Below are positions 44,249 through 55,590 of a DNA stretch of 64,000 nucleotides, piece by piece (the stretch's first letter is position 1; every line of letters begins with the position of its first letter). Under the pieces are notes generated by a model. That model made no database searches, was not told the DNA's origin, and saw only the letters and a list, made by a program, of their open reading frames with translations. A program made the translations under genes and the position numbers. Origin of the DNA: Bisporella sp. PMI_857 (lineage: Eukaryota > Ascomycota > Leotiomycetes > Helotiales > Helotiaceae); assembly GCA_021307315.1 (NCBI GenBank), contig JAJSPD010000007.1:744001-808000 (forward strand), read 5' to 3'.

Positions 44249-46193
44249 TTATGTAGAAGAATGGAAGAACGAAATATGAAGAGCAATACTCAGATTTATG
44301 GTGATACACAGAAATGGTGCATTTTGTAGATTATCATGGTATTCTGGACAAATCGTGTAGCGGGTCGCCTCCATTTCACTTCAGCGGAACTCAAATCGAA
44401 TGTGATAATAGTTCCCATTCTCTAGTAAAATCGATAAAGACTAGTCTGGTCCTAACCTCATCCATATTCTCCATGAGAAGGACATAGTTCTGGAAATATT
44501 GGCAGGAAGTCGTCTTGTCAAGCTTTGCAAGCAGATATGGCATGTCACTTAAGGCACGCAGCAGCAGTGAGGGTTCTAAGCTATGCATGTGGAGTAATAC
44601 TCCGACTCAAAAAGGTAATCTCCACTAGACTGTATTTCCGCCACCAAGGAGATCAGCTATAGCGCTTGGGGGATCCTTTTTCGTAACCATACCAACGTGC
44701 CAAAAAGGGCCACAAGAATATGGCACGGATTTCTAGCCAGCCTCCATCCTGCATCTATGACAGCCATTTCAGTGCTTCCCACCTCTCATCAAGAAATCGC
44801 TAATCTATGCAATCATATTTACACTGCAGAAATCTCTAGCCCCGAAGCTGATATATGATATATGGGCAATGAAACGATGTCGATAATGGTGGCGGCAAGG
44901 GTGAGGGGAGTGATGTCACCAGCTACCATCGATAATCTGTGACGAATCTGTGGACGCTGCTCCTCTGGGAGTTGCGATCCAGCAGTTCAGTTTGCTGAGT
45001 GTAGTGGATGAAGGGGCGATTGATAATGGGCTGGGTCAAAGTTAGTACAGGTAGGAGGGCTTAGGTAGCGGAGTTAGAGGAAGCGACGTCGTGTTGTACG
45101 CAGTCTAGCCAATAATATACAACATAAAGTAATATTTTAATATTGTAATATAGTGAATATAATATGAATTTGGAGAGTACTTCATTAGTGTTGCTATAAT
45201 ATAATATAAGAACGCTAGTAATAATATAAAAAAACTTGACATAATATTATATAGTCAATAATACTATATACTGTTAAAAATGAAGCTTTATAATTAAATC
45301 TATTGAATACCGATATTTTAGAAACCATTTTGGAACTTTTTAACGATATATTATATTTTTAATACAATTAAAAACAATATTGTTACGGCAGTTACATGAC
45401 TAGGCAGACATCAGACCACCTACACCCTTGCACTAGCTTACAAGTCATGAAAAGTATACACCAAGAGCGCTTGGCCTATTAGAGAGGTCTACTATGTATA
45501 TATTACTCGCTCCTCTCGAGCTCTCCTTTCTCTAGCTTTAGATGCTTGTATTAGACCATCGTGGCTCACTGTCTCTGTAGAGCCACAGCGCGTGCCATGA
45601 AAATACACGTGATATAGTATGGAAAGCCGCAAGGCAATAGACAGCGTATTGAGTGGAACTGGTCCATTGGGACAGGACCTGAGTACTGGCTCTTGAGGTT
45701 TTGTTGGGGTTAAACGGTTTGTTAAGCGAGTCGTGGGAGTCTACCTGATGAGCGATAATGATCACATGGCACTCCATTAGTCTGAGTAATTATGGTATAA
45801 CGTTCGGAAGACAGATGGAGATAGGCGCAAATGTTTTTGCATCTGCATCAGTTCCCCCTAAAGTATCATTAGTAACAGATACTAAGCATAGCGGCTGCGC
45901 CTGAGGATGCTTGCAAAAGGGCCATGATTGGCGGCGGCAAAGCACCAAATGGAATCCCAGCCTTTAATTGCATGCGGCTGACCACACCCTTGCTTTAATC
46001 ATTCAAGATCGTGCTGTTGCTAGGCAGCAGCCATGCTAAAGTGGACATTAATAAAGCGGAATTTTTCATCCTGAAGACTAAAACATCACTAGTCGTTTGA
46101 TGGAATCGCAGGGGTTCCTAATGTTAATGATTTCGCCCATTCAAAAACCCATAACGGCTCAATTCTGCAATTCCTAAACGGTATGACAGCATT
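44249..46193. other. Intergenic with A/T-rich block
   Basis: No gene is supported. From 45115 to 45380 the sequence is extremely A/T-rich (runs of TAATAT), unlike its neighbours, and ends at a TGTTACGGCA sequence that resembles the start of a fungal LTR. This looks like the wreck of a mutated repeat. Confidence 0.5.
45381..45620. repeat. Diverged dispersed repeat, copy B (possible solo LTR)
   Basis: Begins TGTTACGGCAGTTACATGAC, an LTR-like opening, directly after the A/T-rich block. Part of it (45497-45600) aligns with 29161-29265. The right boundary is unclear and no target duplication was found. Confidence 0.45.
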
Positions 46194-46898
46194 ATGACAT
46201 TCCGGGAAAGAAACGCACAAGAGGTCGATCAGGTATTTGGTATCATCAGAGAGGAATACTCAATCCACCCACCACCTAGCAATCTGAGGTCCTATGACGC
46301 CAAAAAGGCCTCCTGCGGCAGTAAAAATGAAGGTTTGGGTCAAATCAAGGTTCAAAGTTCGATTAAACCCAAACTAGACGAAACCGAACAGTCGCCAAAT
46401 CTCGATAGCATTTCTAAACCGTTTCAGCAACTCAATCTCCAGGGAAAAGGCCCTAAAGAAAATGAATATAGCCCCCAGTCGGCGCGGCCAGTTTATCAAT
46501 ATGTTCCATTACCAAAGGGCAGTTTTACAAGAGTGATAGTTCTCCAGCCTGCAGGGAAGAAAGAGGATGAGCTACACTGCGATATTCAGCCTCTGAATCT
46601 CGATGACCAGTTCTACACCTACGATGCACTATCATATGTATGGGGCCAACCCGTATTCTCCGATACATTATATTGCGCTGGTCAGTGCATAAAGATTACA
46701 CCCACTCTTTCGTCAGCTCTTCGAAGATTCCGAAGTAGAACCGTGTCACGGCGCCTCTGGGCTGACGCCGTGTGTATCAACCAGAGGGACAACGAAGAGA
46801 AAGCCGTTCAGGTCCAGGAAATGGCGCGCATCTACCTACGAGCCAGAAGCGTCTTGATCTACCTCGGTGAGCCTTTCAGAGGCGAGGAAAATTGCATG

Positions 46899-46903
46899 CG
46901 ATT
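46899..46903. repeat. Target-site duplication, left copy (CGATT)
   Basis: CGATT stands immediately left of the TGTT start of the left LTR and is repeated exactly at 51540-51544, right of the other LTR. Five bases is the usual copia duplication. Confidence 0.95.
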
Positions 46904-47143
46904 TGTTCAAATAGAGGAAGAAAGTCACGTGGCCTTCAGAGAGTATAGGGCAAACGAGTATCAATTGCTGAAGGTTGTAGAACCTAAACTACAGGAGATA
47001 ATCCCTCTACTTATAGAGGTACGATACTCACATGTCATCACACCATTGCCTACCGTTGCCTACCGGTGCCTACCGGTGCCTACCGGTGCCTACCGGTGCC
47101 TACAATAGACTAGGTATGATCCTTAGACCTAGCCTGTTCAACA
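46904..47143. repeat. Left LTR (3' LTR in element orientation)
   Basis: 240 bp, TGTTCAAATAG...CTGTTCAACA. Matches 51310-51539 except for C/T at one site (GTGGCC/GTGGCT) and four rather than three copies of CGGTGCCTAC. Confidence 0.95.
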
Positions 47144-47154
47144 CTACTCCTTCT
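47144..47154 (-). other. Polypurine tract
   Basis: On the minus strand AGAAGGAGTAG directly abuts the LTR start TGTTGAACAGG, the expected place for the plus-strand DNA primer. Confidence 0.75.
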
Positions 47155-50100
47155 AAGGATTCATCCCTAACGATACCATCCCTAGCCCCTCACGATGTTT
47201 TTCAAATTTGATCCTTTTCAGGCTCTTTGTAAAGATATCGGCTGTGTTCTCTTTTGACTTGATATAGCACAGCTTGATTTTACCGCTTGCCAGGTGATCC
47301 TTTATGAAATGATGGCGTATGTCGATATGCTTAGTACGAGCGCTGTACTGAGCGTTCTTTGCCAAATCTATTGCTCCGTTGCTATCTATATATATAGGAA
47401 TAGTACCCATTTTTATTCTCAGATCCTTGAGGAACTGCTGCACTTAAAGTGCCTCTTTCACTGAGTTCTCTACGGCCACGTATTCGGCCTTTACAGTACT
47501 GTTTGCAACCGTTTTTTGCTTTGTAGAGCTTTATATTACAGCACTTTCGGCTATCATTACTACCTGGCCGTTTGTCGATTTTCTATCGACTTCGTCACCT
47601 GCCTAGTCAGAATCGCTGTAAGTGCGTAAAGTGCCGTTTGCTGCCCTGTATAGGATACCCCAGTTCACTGTGTTTTTAAGGTATTTCAAAACCACTTTTT
47701 GCGCTTTGTGGTGCTTGACTAAAGGAGCATGGTTGAATTTCTTTAAATAAGAGACTGCCTGAGCAATATCAGGCCTAGTTCTTAGAGCCGGCTAGCCTAA
47801 AGCACCTTCAATTTCCTGATATAGTTGCTTGTTAAACGGTTCCGGCTTTTTATTCAGCTTTTCAAACATTGGCTTATCGACTTTTTTGCAGTCATTTAGG
47901 CTATATTTCTTAATGATTTTTTGCACGTACGCTTTTTGGTTAATGAAAATCGATCCGTCAGGTAAATGATGTATTTCTATGCTTAGCAATTTCTGCACTT
48001 TGCTTATATCGACTATATTGAATCGGTTTGCCAACTTTATCTTCAGTAGGCTGATTTCGTCGATTCTAGGCTTTACAATAAGTAGATTATCGACGTACAC
48101 AGCGATAATAATAGGCCAATTTCCGTCAGTTGATATTTTGATAAAAACAGAAGGGTCGCATGTAGATGCTTTAAATCTTTGATTTAGTAGAAAGTTGTAA
48201 AGTACTTCGTACTATACTCTAGGTGCTTGTTTCAGCCCGTATAAGCTTTTTTTGAGCTTCAGAACAATATCAAGCTTGTCTGACTTTTCTAGGCTCATTT
48301 TTTCTATAGGCAGTGAGTTAAGCTTTTCTGGGGGCTTTATCCAGATCTCTTTTTTCAGATCACTATACAGAAATGCTGTTTCTACATCTATTTGTTTTGT
48401 TTCAAGCTTGTTGCGTGCTGCAAAAGCCAATAGGATCTTTACGCTGGCTAATCGTGCTACTGGTGCGTATGTTTCGAAATAATCACGGCTATACTTTTGA
48501 GTAAATCCTCTGGCCACCAGTCGAGCTTTAAACTGCTTATTTGCCTTGATTTTGAATATCTATTTACAGTCGACAGTTTTGTTATAGAACTTGGAATTTC
48601 TGTAGTACTTTTCCTAAGTTTTGTTCTTTAAAAGGCACTTTATTTTTTGATGTGCGGCTTTAAGCCACTTTTTGCTTTGAGGACTATTTATAGCTTCTTG
48701 CTAGTTTTTAGGCTTTACTATCTTTGGCATCTTAATAGTTATATAGCTTTCATGAGCTTTGTTTTGTGTACTAGGTCCGTTTTCAAGGTCGTTTTCTTCA
48801 TTTTCTTTAGTACTTTTAGTAGTGTTATTAGCGTTTTTTAATTCCGAGTTATAAAGTATTTGGTCTTTTGTATCGGCTACAATCCAGTTTCTTCTGATTC
48901 CATTTGCTTCGTCGTACGAAACGTTTTTTAGTTCTGGATTATAAACACTTTTTTCCCAGGGTTCTGCGCTAGCATTATTTTGTGGCTTTTGATTGGCTGC
49001 ATTTTTTCGGTTAGCGGCTGGGCTTTCCTGATCAGGCTTAGGCTTTGTTTTTTCAATAGGGGTTTGGATGAAATAGTAATATCTTTTGAACTTTCTAATA
49101 TACGTTTTTCTAGGTATGTTTTTATTTACAACTACGTAATTGCTAGAGACTTCTTTTTTTTGTACTGGATTATAAACAAGGTATCCTGAGCCTGAATAGC
49201 CGATCAGAATTTTTTTGAAGCCCCTGGGCAACAGCTTGTTTATGCTTTTTTTCTTAGGGATCGTTACAGTAACGTTACTGAACTATACCCTCAAATGTCT
49301 AGTCTTTGGCTTGACTTTCCATTATACCTCGTACGGTGTCATGCCTATTGCTGGCTTGTATAACCTGTTTATAGTGTAAAAGAAAGTGTTTGTTGCATTT
49401 TTCCAGAACTTTAAAGGTGCTTCAGCTTTTATAAGTATGCACTTGACGCTTTTTACTTAAGTCCTATTTAAGCGCTTTGACAGCCCGTTTTGTTCTGGGG
49501 TGTAGTACGTCGTGTAGCCTATTATAGTGCCTTTGTTACGGCTCTATTTGGTCAGCTTTGACCTAAATTTAGGCGCTGAATCGCATCTTAGCTTTTTGAT
49601 TTTGCTTTTCGTTTGGGTTTTATAAATATTTACTATATCTTTTAAATATGGGAAGAATCTTTTCTTGTTAGGCATGCTTTTAAGCTGTTGCATGCTTTTT
49701 TCATTTTTTGTGAGCGTTATTACGTATAAGTTGCTTTGCCGCGAACGCACTTTTGCAGGACTTTATATATTTATATATACTACTCCTGGCCTGACTTCTT
49801 CAGCTGAGAGTGAGCTTATATAGGCTTTATGTGCTTTGTTTAGCTGGCAAACTTTTAAACAAGTCTTTTTTGTGGAAGTATTTACTTTTTCTATTTTTCG
49901 TACGTGATTTTTTGTTTTGGCTAAGTACTCGTAGTTGATGTGGTTGAACTTTTTATGCATTAAACTAAGCTTTTTTTTTTGCTTCGAAGTAGCTATATAC
50001 ATAGTTTTGTTCTGATTTTTCAGGCGAAATAAGCTTTTTCTGTAATTCCGATATGCAACTACGCTTTTTTTAGCAAGATGCCGAATGACAGCTAGGTTTT

Positions 50101-51240
50101 TTTCAAACGTAATTTGGGCTTTTTTGTTAGTTAGTTGTTGCAGCGATACAATGCAATTCGACTCGAATCGCTCTAAGTATAAAACTTCTGAAAGCTCGAG
50201 GTTTACTGGGCTTTTTTGGCTAACAGTCTGAATAACAACCGAGCTTATTCCTGTTGTTTTTACTATCGTATTGTCTTCAATAGTAATGTGAATAGGCTGT
50301 ATTTCTTTGAACGTACAAAACGTCGATAAATCACTAGTTATGTGATTACTTGCTCCAGAATCAAGGAACTACTCAGGTGCTTAAGAATCACTTATAGGCT
50401 TTTTAGCTATATAGTTAACTTTCCGTGGGCTTTTATTTTTTTTTTTTGCTTTTTTGGTATCGCTCTGATCCTGGCCGCTGCTTGATTTTTGCTTTTTACT
50501 TTTTTTTTTTTTTTTCCCTTTAAAAGGAAGCGGATTTTTAATAGTCTTCGAGCAATTCCTAACAAAATGTCTTTTTTCGCCACAGTTGTAGCACGTGACA
50601 TTGCTCCTGTTTGCAGCTATAGCGTGATGCTTTCTTGTACTACTTTTTGCTTTCTGTTTTTTCAGCGAAGCTTTTTCTCTTAAAAGAAGAGTTTTAACTA
50701 TTTTCACATTTCCGCGATGTGTGTTCGCAATAGTCCTGACTGTCGAGTAGTCACGCGGTAGGCTTCTCAAAATAGCTCCCGTGTGGCTGACGGTACTGAT
50801 ATCGCTACTACAAGCTTTTAGCTCGCTGACAATCTTTTGAATACGCGTCAGGTACATCAGCATGCTTTCTCCTGATTCTATGCTTGTAAAATCCAGCTGT
50901 GCCAGTAACAGACTTTGTTGATTGGCTGTTTTGCTCTCAAAGTATGCCTTAATAGCATCCTATACCTCCTTAACTGTTTTGAGAGTACTATAGTCAGGCT
51001 ACACTTCTTTGGAGATAATCAATCTCAAAGTATGATAAGCGTCTTTGTATTTGAATCGTTTTTTTTTTTAGCATTAGTAGCTTGCTTCGTTTCGACGTAC
51101 ATTTATTTTCTGCGTTAATACAATACCGATTCCGTATTATTCTTCCACGTATAGTAGTTCATGTGCGTAAGCTTAGGAATCTTGATTTCTCCAATTGTAA
51201 TTGTATCAACTTTTGTCCTTATACTGCTTTCAATTGACAT
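47153..51240 (-). pseudogene. Gag-Pol polyprotein of the copia element, inactivated
   Basis: The frame starts at an ATG at 51240 (MSIESSIRTKVDTITIGE) and ends at 47153. Recognisable parts: gag with the zinc knuckle CYNCGEKRHFVRNC (50552-50593), the protease active site LDSGAS (~50355), an integrase with RCDSAPKF, the RT with its catalytic YVDD changed to YVDN (48086-48097), and RNase H ending in ADIFTKSL. Many in-frame stops interrupt it, for example at 50999-51001, 50960-50962 and 50369-50371, mostly where relatives have Trp. A run of 11 A's (51059-51069) shifts the frame between the gag start and the rest. All later parts share one frame. It cannot be active. Confidence 0.92.
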
Positions 51241-51296
51241 TTTGTCTGACGTGAGTGATCCGTTCCGAAGTTGATTGAGCGCTGTCGAAGCTCACC

Positions 51297-51309
51297 GGGC
51301 TTCATAACC
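51297..51309 (-). other. Primer-binding site
   Basis: GGTTATGAAGCCC on the minus strand touches the end of the 5' LTR. It resembles the complement of the anticodon stem-loop of initiator tRNA-Met, which copia-type elements use as a half-tRNA primer. The one-base difference from the yeast tRNA leaves this an inference. Confidence 0.6.
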
Positions 51310-51539
51310 TGTTCAAATAGAGGAAGAAAGTCACGTGGCTTTCAGAGAGTATAGGGCAAACGAGTATCAATTGCTGAAGGTTGTAGAACCTAAACTACAG
51401 GAGATAATCCCTCTACTTATAGAGGTACGATACTCACATGTCATCACACCATTGCCTACCGTTGCCTACCGGTGCCTACCGGTGCCTACCGGTGCCTACA
51501 ATAGACTAGGTATGATCCTTAGACCTAGCCTGTTCAACA
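51310..51539. repeat. Right LTR (5' LTR in element orientation)
   Basis: 230 bp, near-identical to 46904-47143, with three copies of the 10-bp unit CGGTGCCTAC. The right target duplication CGATT follows at 51540-51544. Confidence 0.95.
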
Positions 51540-53161
51540 CGATTCCTACTAGAGCTGGCAAGTTTACTAGAACAGGAACCACACGCAGCACTAGTTGATA
51601 CACCCCGAAACGACAGATTCATCAAGCAGACCGCAGTGGCCGTATTCGGGACCGAAAGTTTAGCACCCATTGAAAGATTCACTCAGATACCCTGGTTTAG
51701 ACGCCGATGGATCATCCAAGAAGCGTCCTTGTGTCCAGTTTCGGTCGTTTTTTTCGGGAAGTCCATGTCTGCTTTGAGTGTCCTATCTGTGGCAATGGCC
51801 GCACTGTGGAACAGCACTGTCATCACCCACAAGGTAAACCAAGACGCTTTACACGCTATTCTCGTAATCAACCATATCGGAAACTGCCGAGAGCGCTGGC
51901 CGGGAGAAGAGCTCGCACATGGAATAGTAGATCTGCTGGTCGCGTGCCATGCCTCCGAAAGCTCTGAACACCGGGATCGGCTTTATGCTTTGTTATCTGT
52001 TGCACCAGATGTCAAAAAAACAAGGAATCACAGCGGTAATGGTTGGACGGACATTAATGTACGAGTGGATTATAAGCAACCCCTGAGGAAGTTATATTCG
52101 GATTTTGCACACCAATGCCTTCGGATATCTCCTACACTTGATGTGTTACATTGTGCTGGTGCGTTCATATCGAACGATCCACCCCATCGTCAATATTCCA
52201 CCCAGTACGGATTGATGACGTTTCCGTCATTTGTTCCCGACTGGAGGGCCCAGCGCCGTTATATGCCGTTCATGGGCGTGCATCGATTCACTGCAGGCTT
52301 CGGTGACAATGCGCCCTTCAATGAATACGACAGGATATTAGATGATCTAGTCCTATCTCTCCCAGGACTACAATTGGACAAGGTGAAGATAAAGTCAGAT
52401 CCCGTCCTCGAGCCGCTCTTGACAGAAAAACAAGTCAATACACTGTTCAGATCTTATTTTTCACTCTACCGTCAGTATCTAGTTTCTAAAGGTGAGGAGG
52501 CGAACAAGAAGTTTCCGTTAGAAGCACTTGCGAAGACTCTGATTGCGGATCATGCGCTAAGTGACTCCACCATCCTCTTGAAGGGTGGAGTGAACGAGCA
52601 GGGGCAGCTCCGGGGAAGAGACTCAGTCAAGACTGAAATAGCACGGAAGGCTCTCTGGGGTGGGTTTCTAAGTCTCTTAAAAGCACCCGGCGTAGCTGAG
52701 AGTTCGGACAAAGATGGCCTTCTTGCGCTTAACTACTTGAAGGCCGTATGCGAAACGATGCAGGGACGGTGCTTCTTCATTTTGGAGAGTGGGCATATGG
52801 GAATAGGACCTAGCCATATGGAAGTTGGGGATTTGGTTGTGGTTTTCTTTGGGGTTAGGACGCCGTTTGTTCTTCATGTTGATGTTCCTGATCCTATTCC
52901 GCGCAAAGTGCAGTATCGCCTTGTGGGTGATTGCTATGTTGATGGTTTTATGAATGGAGAGGTTTTCAGATTGCCGGGAGTTAAATCGTCAAGTTATGTA
53001 ATATGTTAGAACGCAAAATACTTGATTTGAAATTATTGAACTGTCCTTTTATTATCTCCACCCGTCTCTGCGGAAAAGATGGGAGAAGTATATAGGACCA
53101 TATCATGCAATTCTCCGGAACTGGACATTGGTATGCTAAATTATATCAATGATCTATCCAT

Positions 53162-54896
53162 TTAGTTGGCAACATATGGCGTATCCTCTTTGTATACATC
53201 GTACTTGTATTTGCTCCCAGTGTGATCGCTTCTAAGATAAGCGTTGCCTGCACCATAAATTTTTTCCCTCGCAGTCAAACCGTCCTTCTTTTGAGGATAT
53301 ATACCACGTCTTCTCAGCTCAGGGATAAGTAGGTCGACTACATCCTCGAACGTACCAGGCGTCGTCACATACCCGAGGTTGAAGCCATCCACATCAGCTT
53401 CGCGGACCCAGCGCTCAAGTTCATCAGCAACCGTAGAAGGTGACCCAACAGCAACTGGACCAAGCCCGCCAATTGATGCCTTCTCTGCAACTACTTCAGG
53501 CGTCCATTTTGGGACCTCTTTGCTTGCGGTTGTGAACTGTGTTAAAGATGATGTCACTTTGTGAGCTTCCAGGGAGTCCTCCGCAGTAATAATCTTGCCC
53601 AATGGCAATTTAGACATATCGATGCCCGTCCACCCACTGACCAAGACGAGGCCACCTATCGTGGATACATATTTCTTAAATTCCGTCAGCTTCTCTTGAG
53701 CCTCTTCGTCTGTGCGGCCAACAATGGGTGTCAATGTGCAGAAGAACTTGAGAGATGAAGGATCACGGCCCTGTTCCCTTGCGAGTTCGCGGATCCTCGC
53801 AATTTTGGGAGCCAAGGTGCTCGGCGAGTGTCCAGTGACAAAAATCGCTTCTGCGTGCGTAGCTGCGAACTGTGATCCGGCACTACATTCCTGGAGTTAG
53901 CGTACATTGCCCTTGAGGAGGAATATCCCTACGGAGAAGTGCCAGCCTGGAAGAGGAAGGGGGTTCTTTGAGGTGATGGATCAACAATATGCCTTGTTTC
54001 TAAGTTGTAATATTTTCCGTGATGGTTAATTTGCCGCACTTTATCGGGATCGATATAAGCGTCATTTGCTACATCTTCGATGATTGCATCGTTACTCCAC
54101 GATCCTTCCCAGAGCTTATACAAGACGCGAAGGTACTCGTCAGCCTGGAGATATCTTTGATCATGCTCTATAGGCGAGTCGAGGCCTATTGCTTTGAAGG
54201 CAGCTTTCTTCCAAGATGTTACGATGTTCCTGTGAGATTTCAGAATGATTGCATTCTCGGCTTAAGATATTTTTCAACACCGTACCATCCTATTCGGCCT
54301 CCAGTCAGGTGGTCTAGCGTGGAAAATCTTTTGGCCAGCAGGAACGGAGGCTCAAAACTCGTACTGGCTGTTATGCCAAAGGCAAGGTTCTTGGTGACAG
54401 CTGCCATTGCACTGATAGGCTGGCAATTTCATCAGGACTTGCGCGTCCTCCATTGTCTGTGACACTTACAATTGTTGGATCAGTCACGGGCCATTGGGCT
54501 GCCCTGCGGATACAGTTGTCCAAACTTCCCTCATAAGTGTCATAGCCACCGTACGTGTCGGCAAGAAAGAGTGCGTTGATGTCCCCGCGCTCCAATATCT
54601 TCGCAAGATCAATCCAGTATTTTAAGTCCCGTTTGTGAGCGGAACGATCTTTCGGGTTCTGTTCGACCCATGAGTGATTTTTTGCTTCTGAAACTTGGCC
54701 AAATACTCACTTTCCATTGCCCTGGGCTCAAGTGGCCGACGGTTGACATGTCAAAGGCATTGAGAAGAATTTCTTTCTTGCCGTGACTATCTTGTGAGTT
54801 GCCATTTGTGATTGATGCGTCGTTGGTGGCATTTCGTCGAGAGCGCTTTGGTGGCGATAAGGTCTCGGCGGAAACTTTACGTTTTGTACGAGCCAT
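53162..54896 (-). CDS. Luciferase-like FMN-dependent monooxygenase (NtaA/SnaA/DszA type)
   Basis: Five exons (54896-54711, 54658-54470, 54419-54286, 54229-53933, 53882-53162) give 508 residues, all junctions in frame (introns 50-56 nt). A basic N-terminal leader, MARTKRKVSAETLSPPKRSRR, precedes the TIM-barrel fold. Typical blocks follow: ALFLADTYGGYDTYEG, LAKRFSTLDHLTGGRIGWN, LWEGSWSNDAIIEDVANDAY, INHHGKYYNLE and SPQRTPFLFQAGTS, the hallmark of the nitrilotriacetate/pristinamycin/dibenzothiophene-sulfone monooxygenase group. The C-terminus LTAREKIYG is also typical. These enzymes use FMNH2 supplied by a reductase to cleave C-N or C-S bonds. The substrate here is unknown; transporter genes next door suggest uptake and use of a small organic compound. 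The basic leader could be a nuclear-type signal or disordered. Confidence 0.9.
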
Positions 54897-55590
54897 TGAG
54901 TTGAGTGGATGGGCGGTAGCTCAAGTGAGTTCTCTGCTAGGTTTCACTCGATAAAAGTAAAAAGTATCAAATCAATGCTCAGGCTAGATGTCAGACTCTT
55001 TTTTGGGTGGTACTAACAGCACGCCATTAAACTGATCGTGGCAACATCAGCACAAAAATATTGATTCTATGTAAACCACTCCACTTTTGAAGTCTATTTT
55101 TGATCAGTATATACAATCTTTCTATACCTGCATGTCGAATATTCACACTAGGGTTAAGCGATTGGGTTATCTAATAGTGGGGATGGGTCGCGGGCATTGC
55201 GTGCTTTCGCTCAGTAAGCACGAAATATATCTCTGCACCATGGACCCCGCAATCATGTATCATCCTATCGTCCTTGTATGTAACGGTGACTTTACTGTTG
55301 AAAACGGCGTCCGTGAGACTGTTGCGTTTGACATATACAGAAGATGACAAGCATGTCAAGGTGGCCCCGTGGCGACCGGCGGCGAAAGATCGTGATGGAG
55401 GGTAAGGCTAGCCTTCTGGCGCACCTTTGTTCCTCGGCGAGCTTAAATCGCATTAAATCGATCTGAAATTTATCAATTTAACTGCAATTATGTCACAAAA
55501 TGGGCTCAGGCTCTGAAGGTGCGATAAAGTCGTGCCTCATTTTGGTGCCTTAGGCCGTTCTTCAGCTGCCATATAGCATTTCTGTCATCG
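54897..55590. other. Intergenic, 0.7 kb
   Basis: Divergent gap upstream of the monooxygenase and the dead transporter. Frames on both strands at 55087-55359 overlap and are unassigned. Confidence 0.4.

Larger units (their letters stand above)
46904..51539 (-). mobile_element. Ty1/copia-type LTR retrotransposon, 4636 bp
   Basis: The element is bounded by direct LTRs (240 and 230 bp, starting TGTT and ending AACA) and flanked by the 5-bp duplication CGATT. It lies on the minus strand. In its own direction the order is: LTR, primer-binding site touching the LTR, gag with a zinc knuckle, protease, integrase, reverse transcriptase, RNase H, polypurine tract, LTR. Integrase before RT is the copia order. 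The LTRs differ by one base and one 10-bp repeat unit, so insertion was recent, yet the coding region carries many nonsense codons and cannot make its own enzymes. Confidence 0.95.
46194..53009 (+). pseudogene. HET-domain gene split by a copia retrotransposon
   Basis: The first part (46194-46903) starts MTFRERNAQEVDQVFG and carries the HET blocks ALSYVWG (145-151) and LWADAVCINQRDNEEKAVQ. The second part (51545-53009) continues with RFTQIPWFRRRWIIQEASL and ends with the family's late blocks GHMGIGPSHMEVGDLV and YRLVGDCYVDGFMNGE. Leaving out 46904-51544 (the element plus one copy of its 5-bp target duplication) joins codon 237 in frame and gives a 724-residue gene without a stop. The gene was therefore intact when the element entered. 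As it stands, translation runs into the LTR and stops at 47106-47108, truncating the protein inside or just after the HET domain. Other strains may carry the empty, working allele. Confidence 0.92.

Noticed and set aside
46994..47108. Extension of the HET protein ending YRCLPVPTGAYRCLQ
   Set aside because: This is translation into the inserted LTR. The same peptide appears at the right LTR (51335-51598), so it is not native HET sequence.
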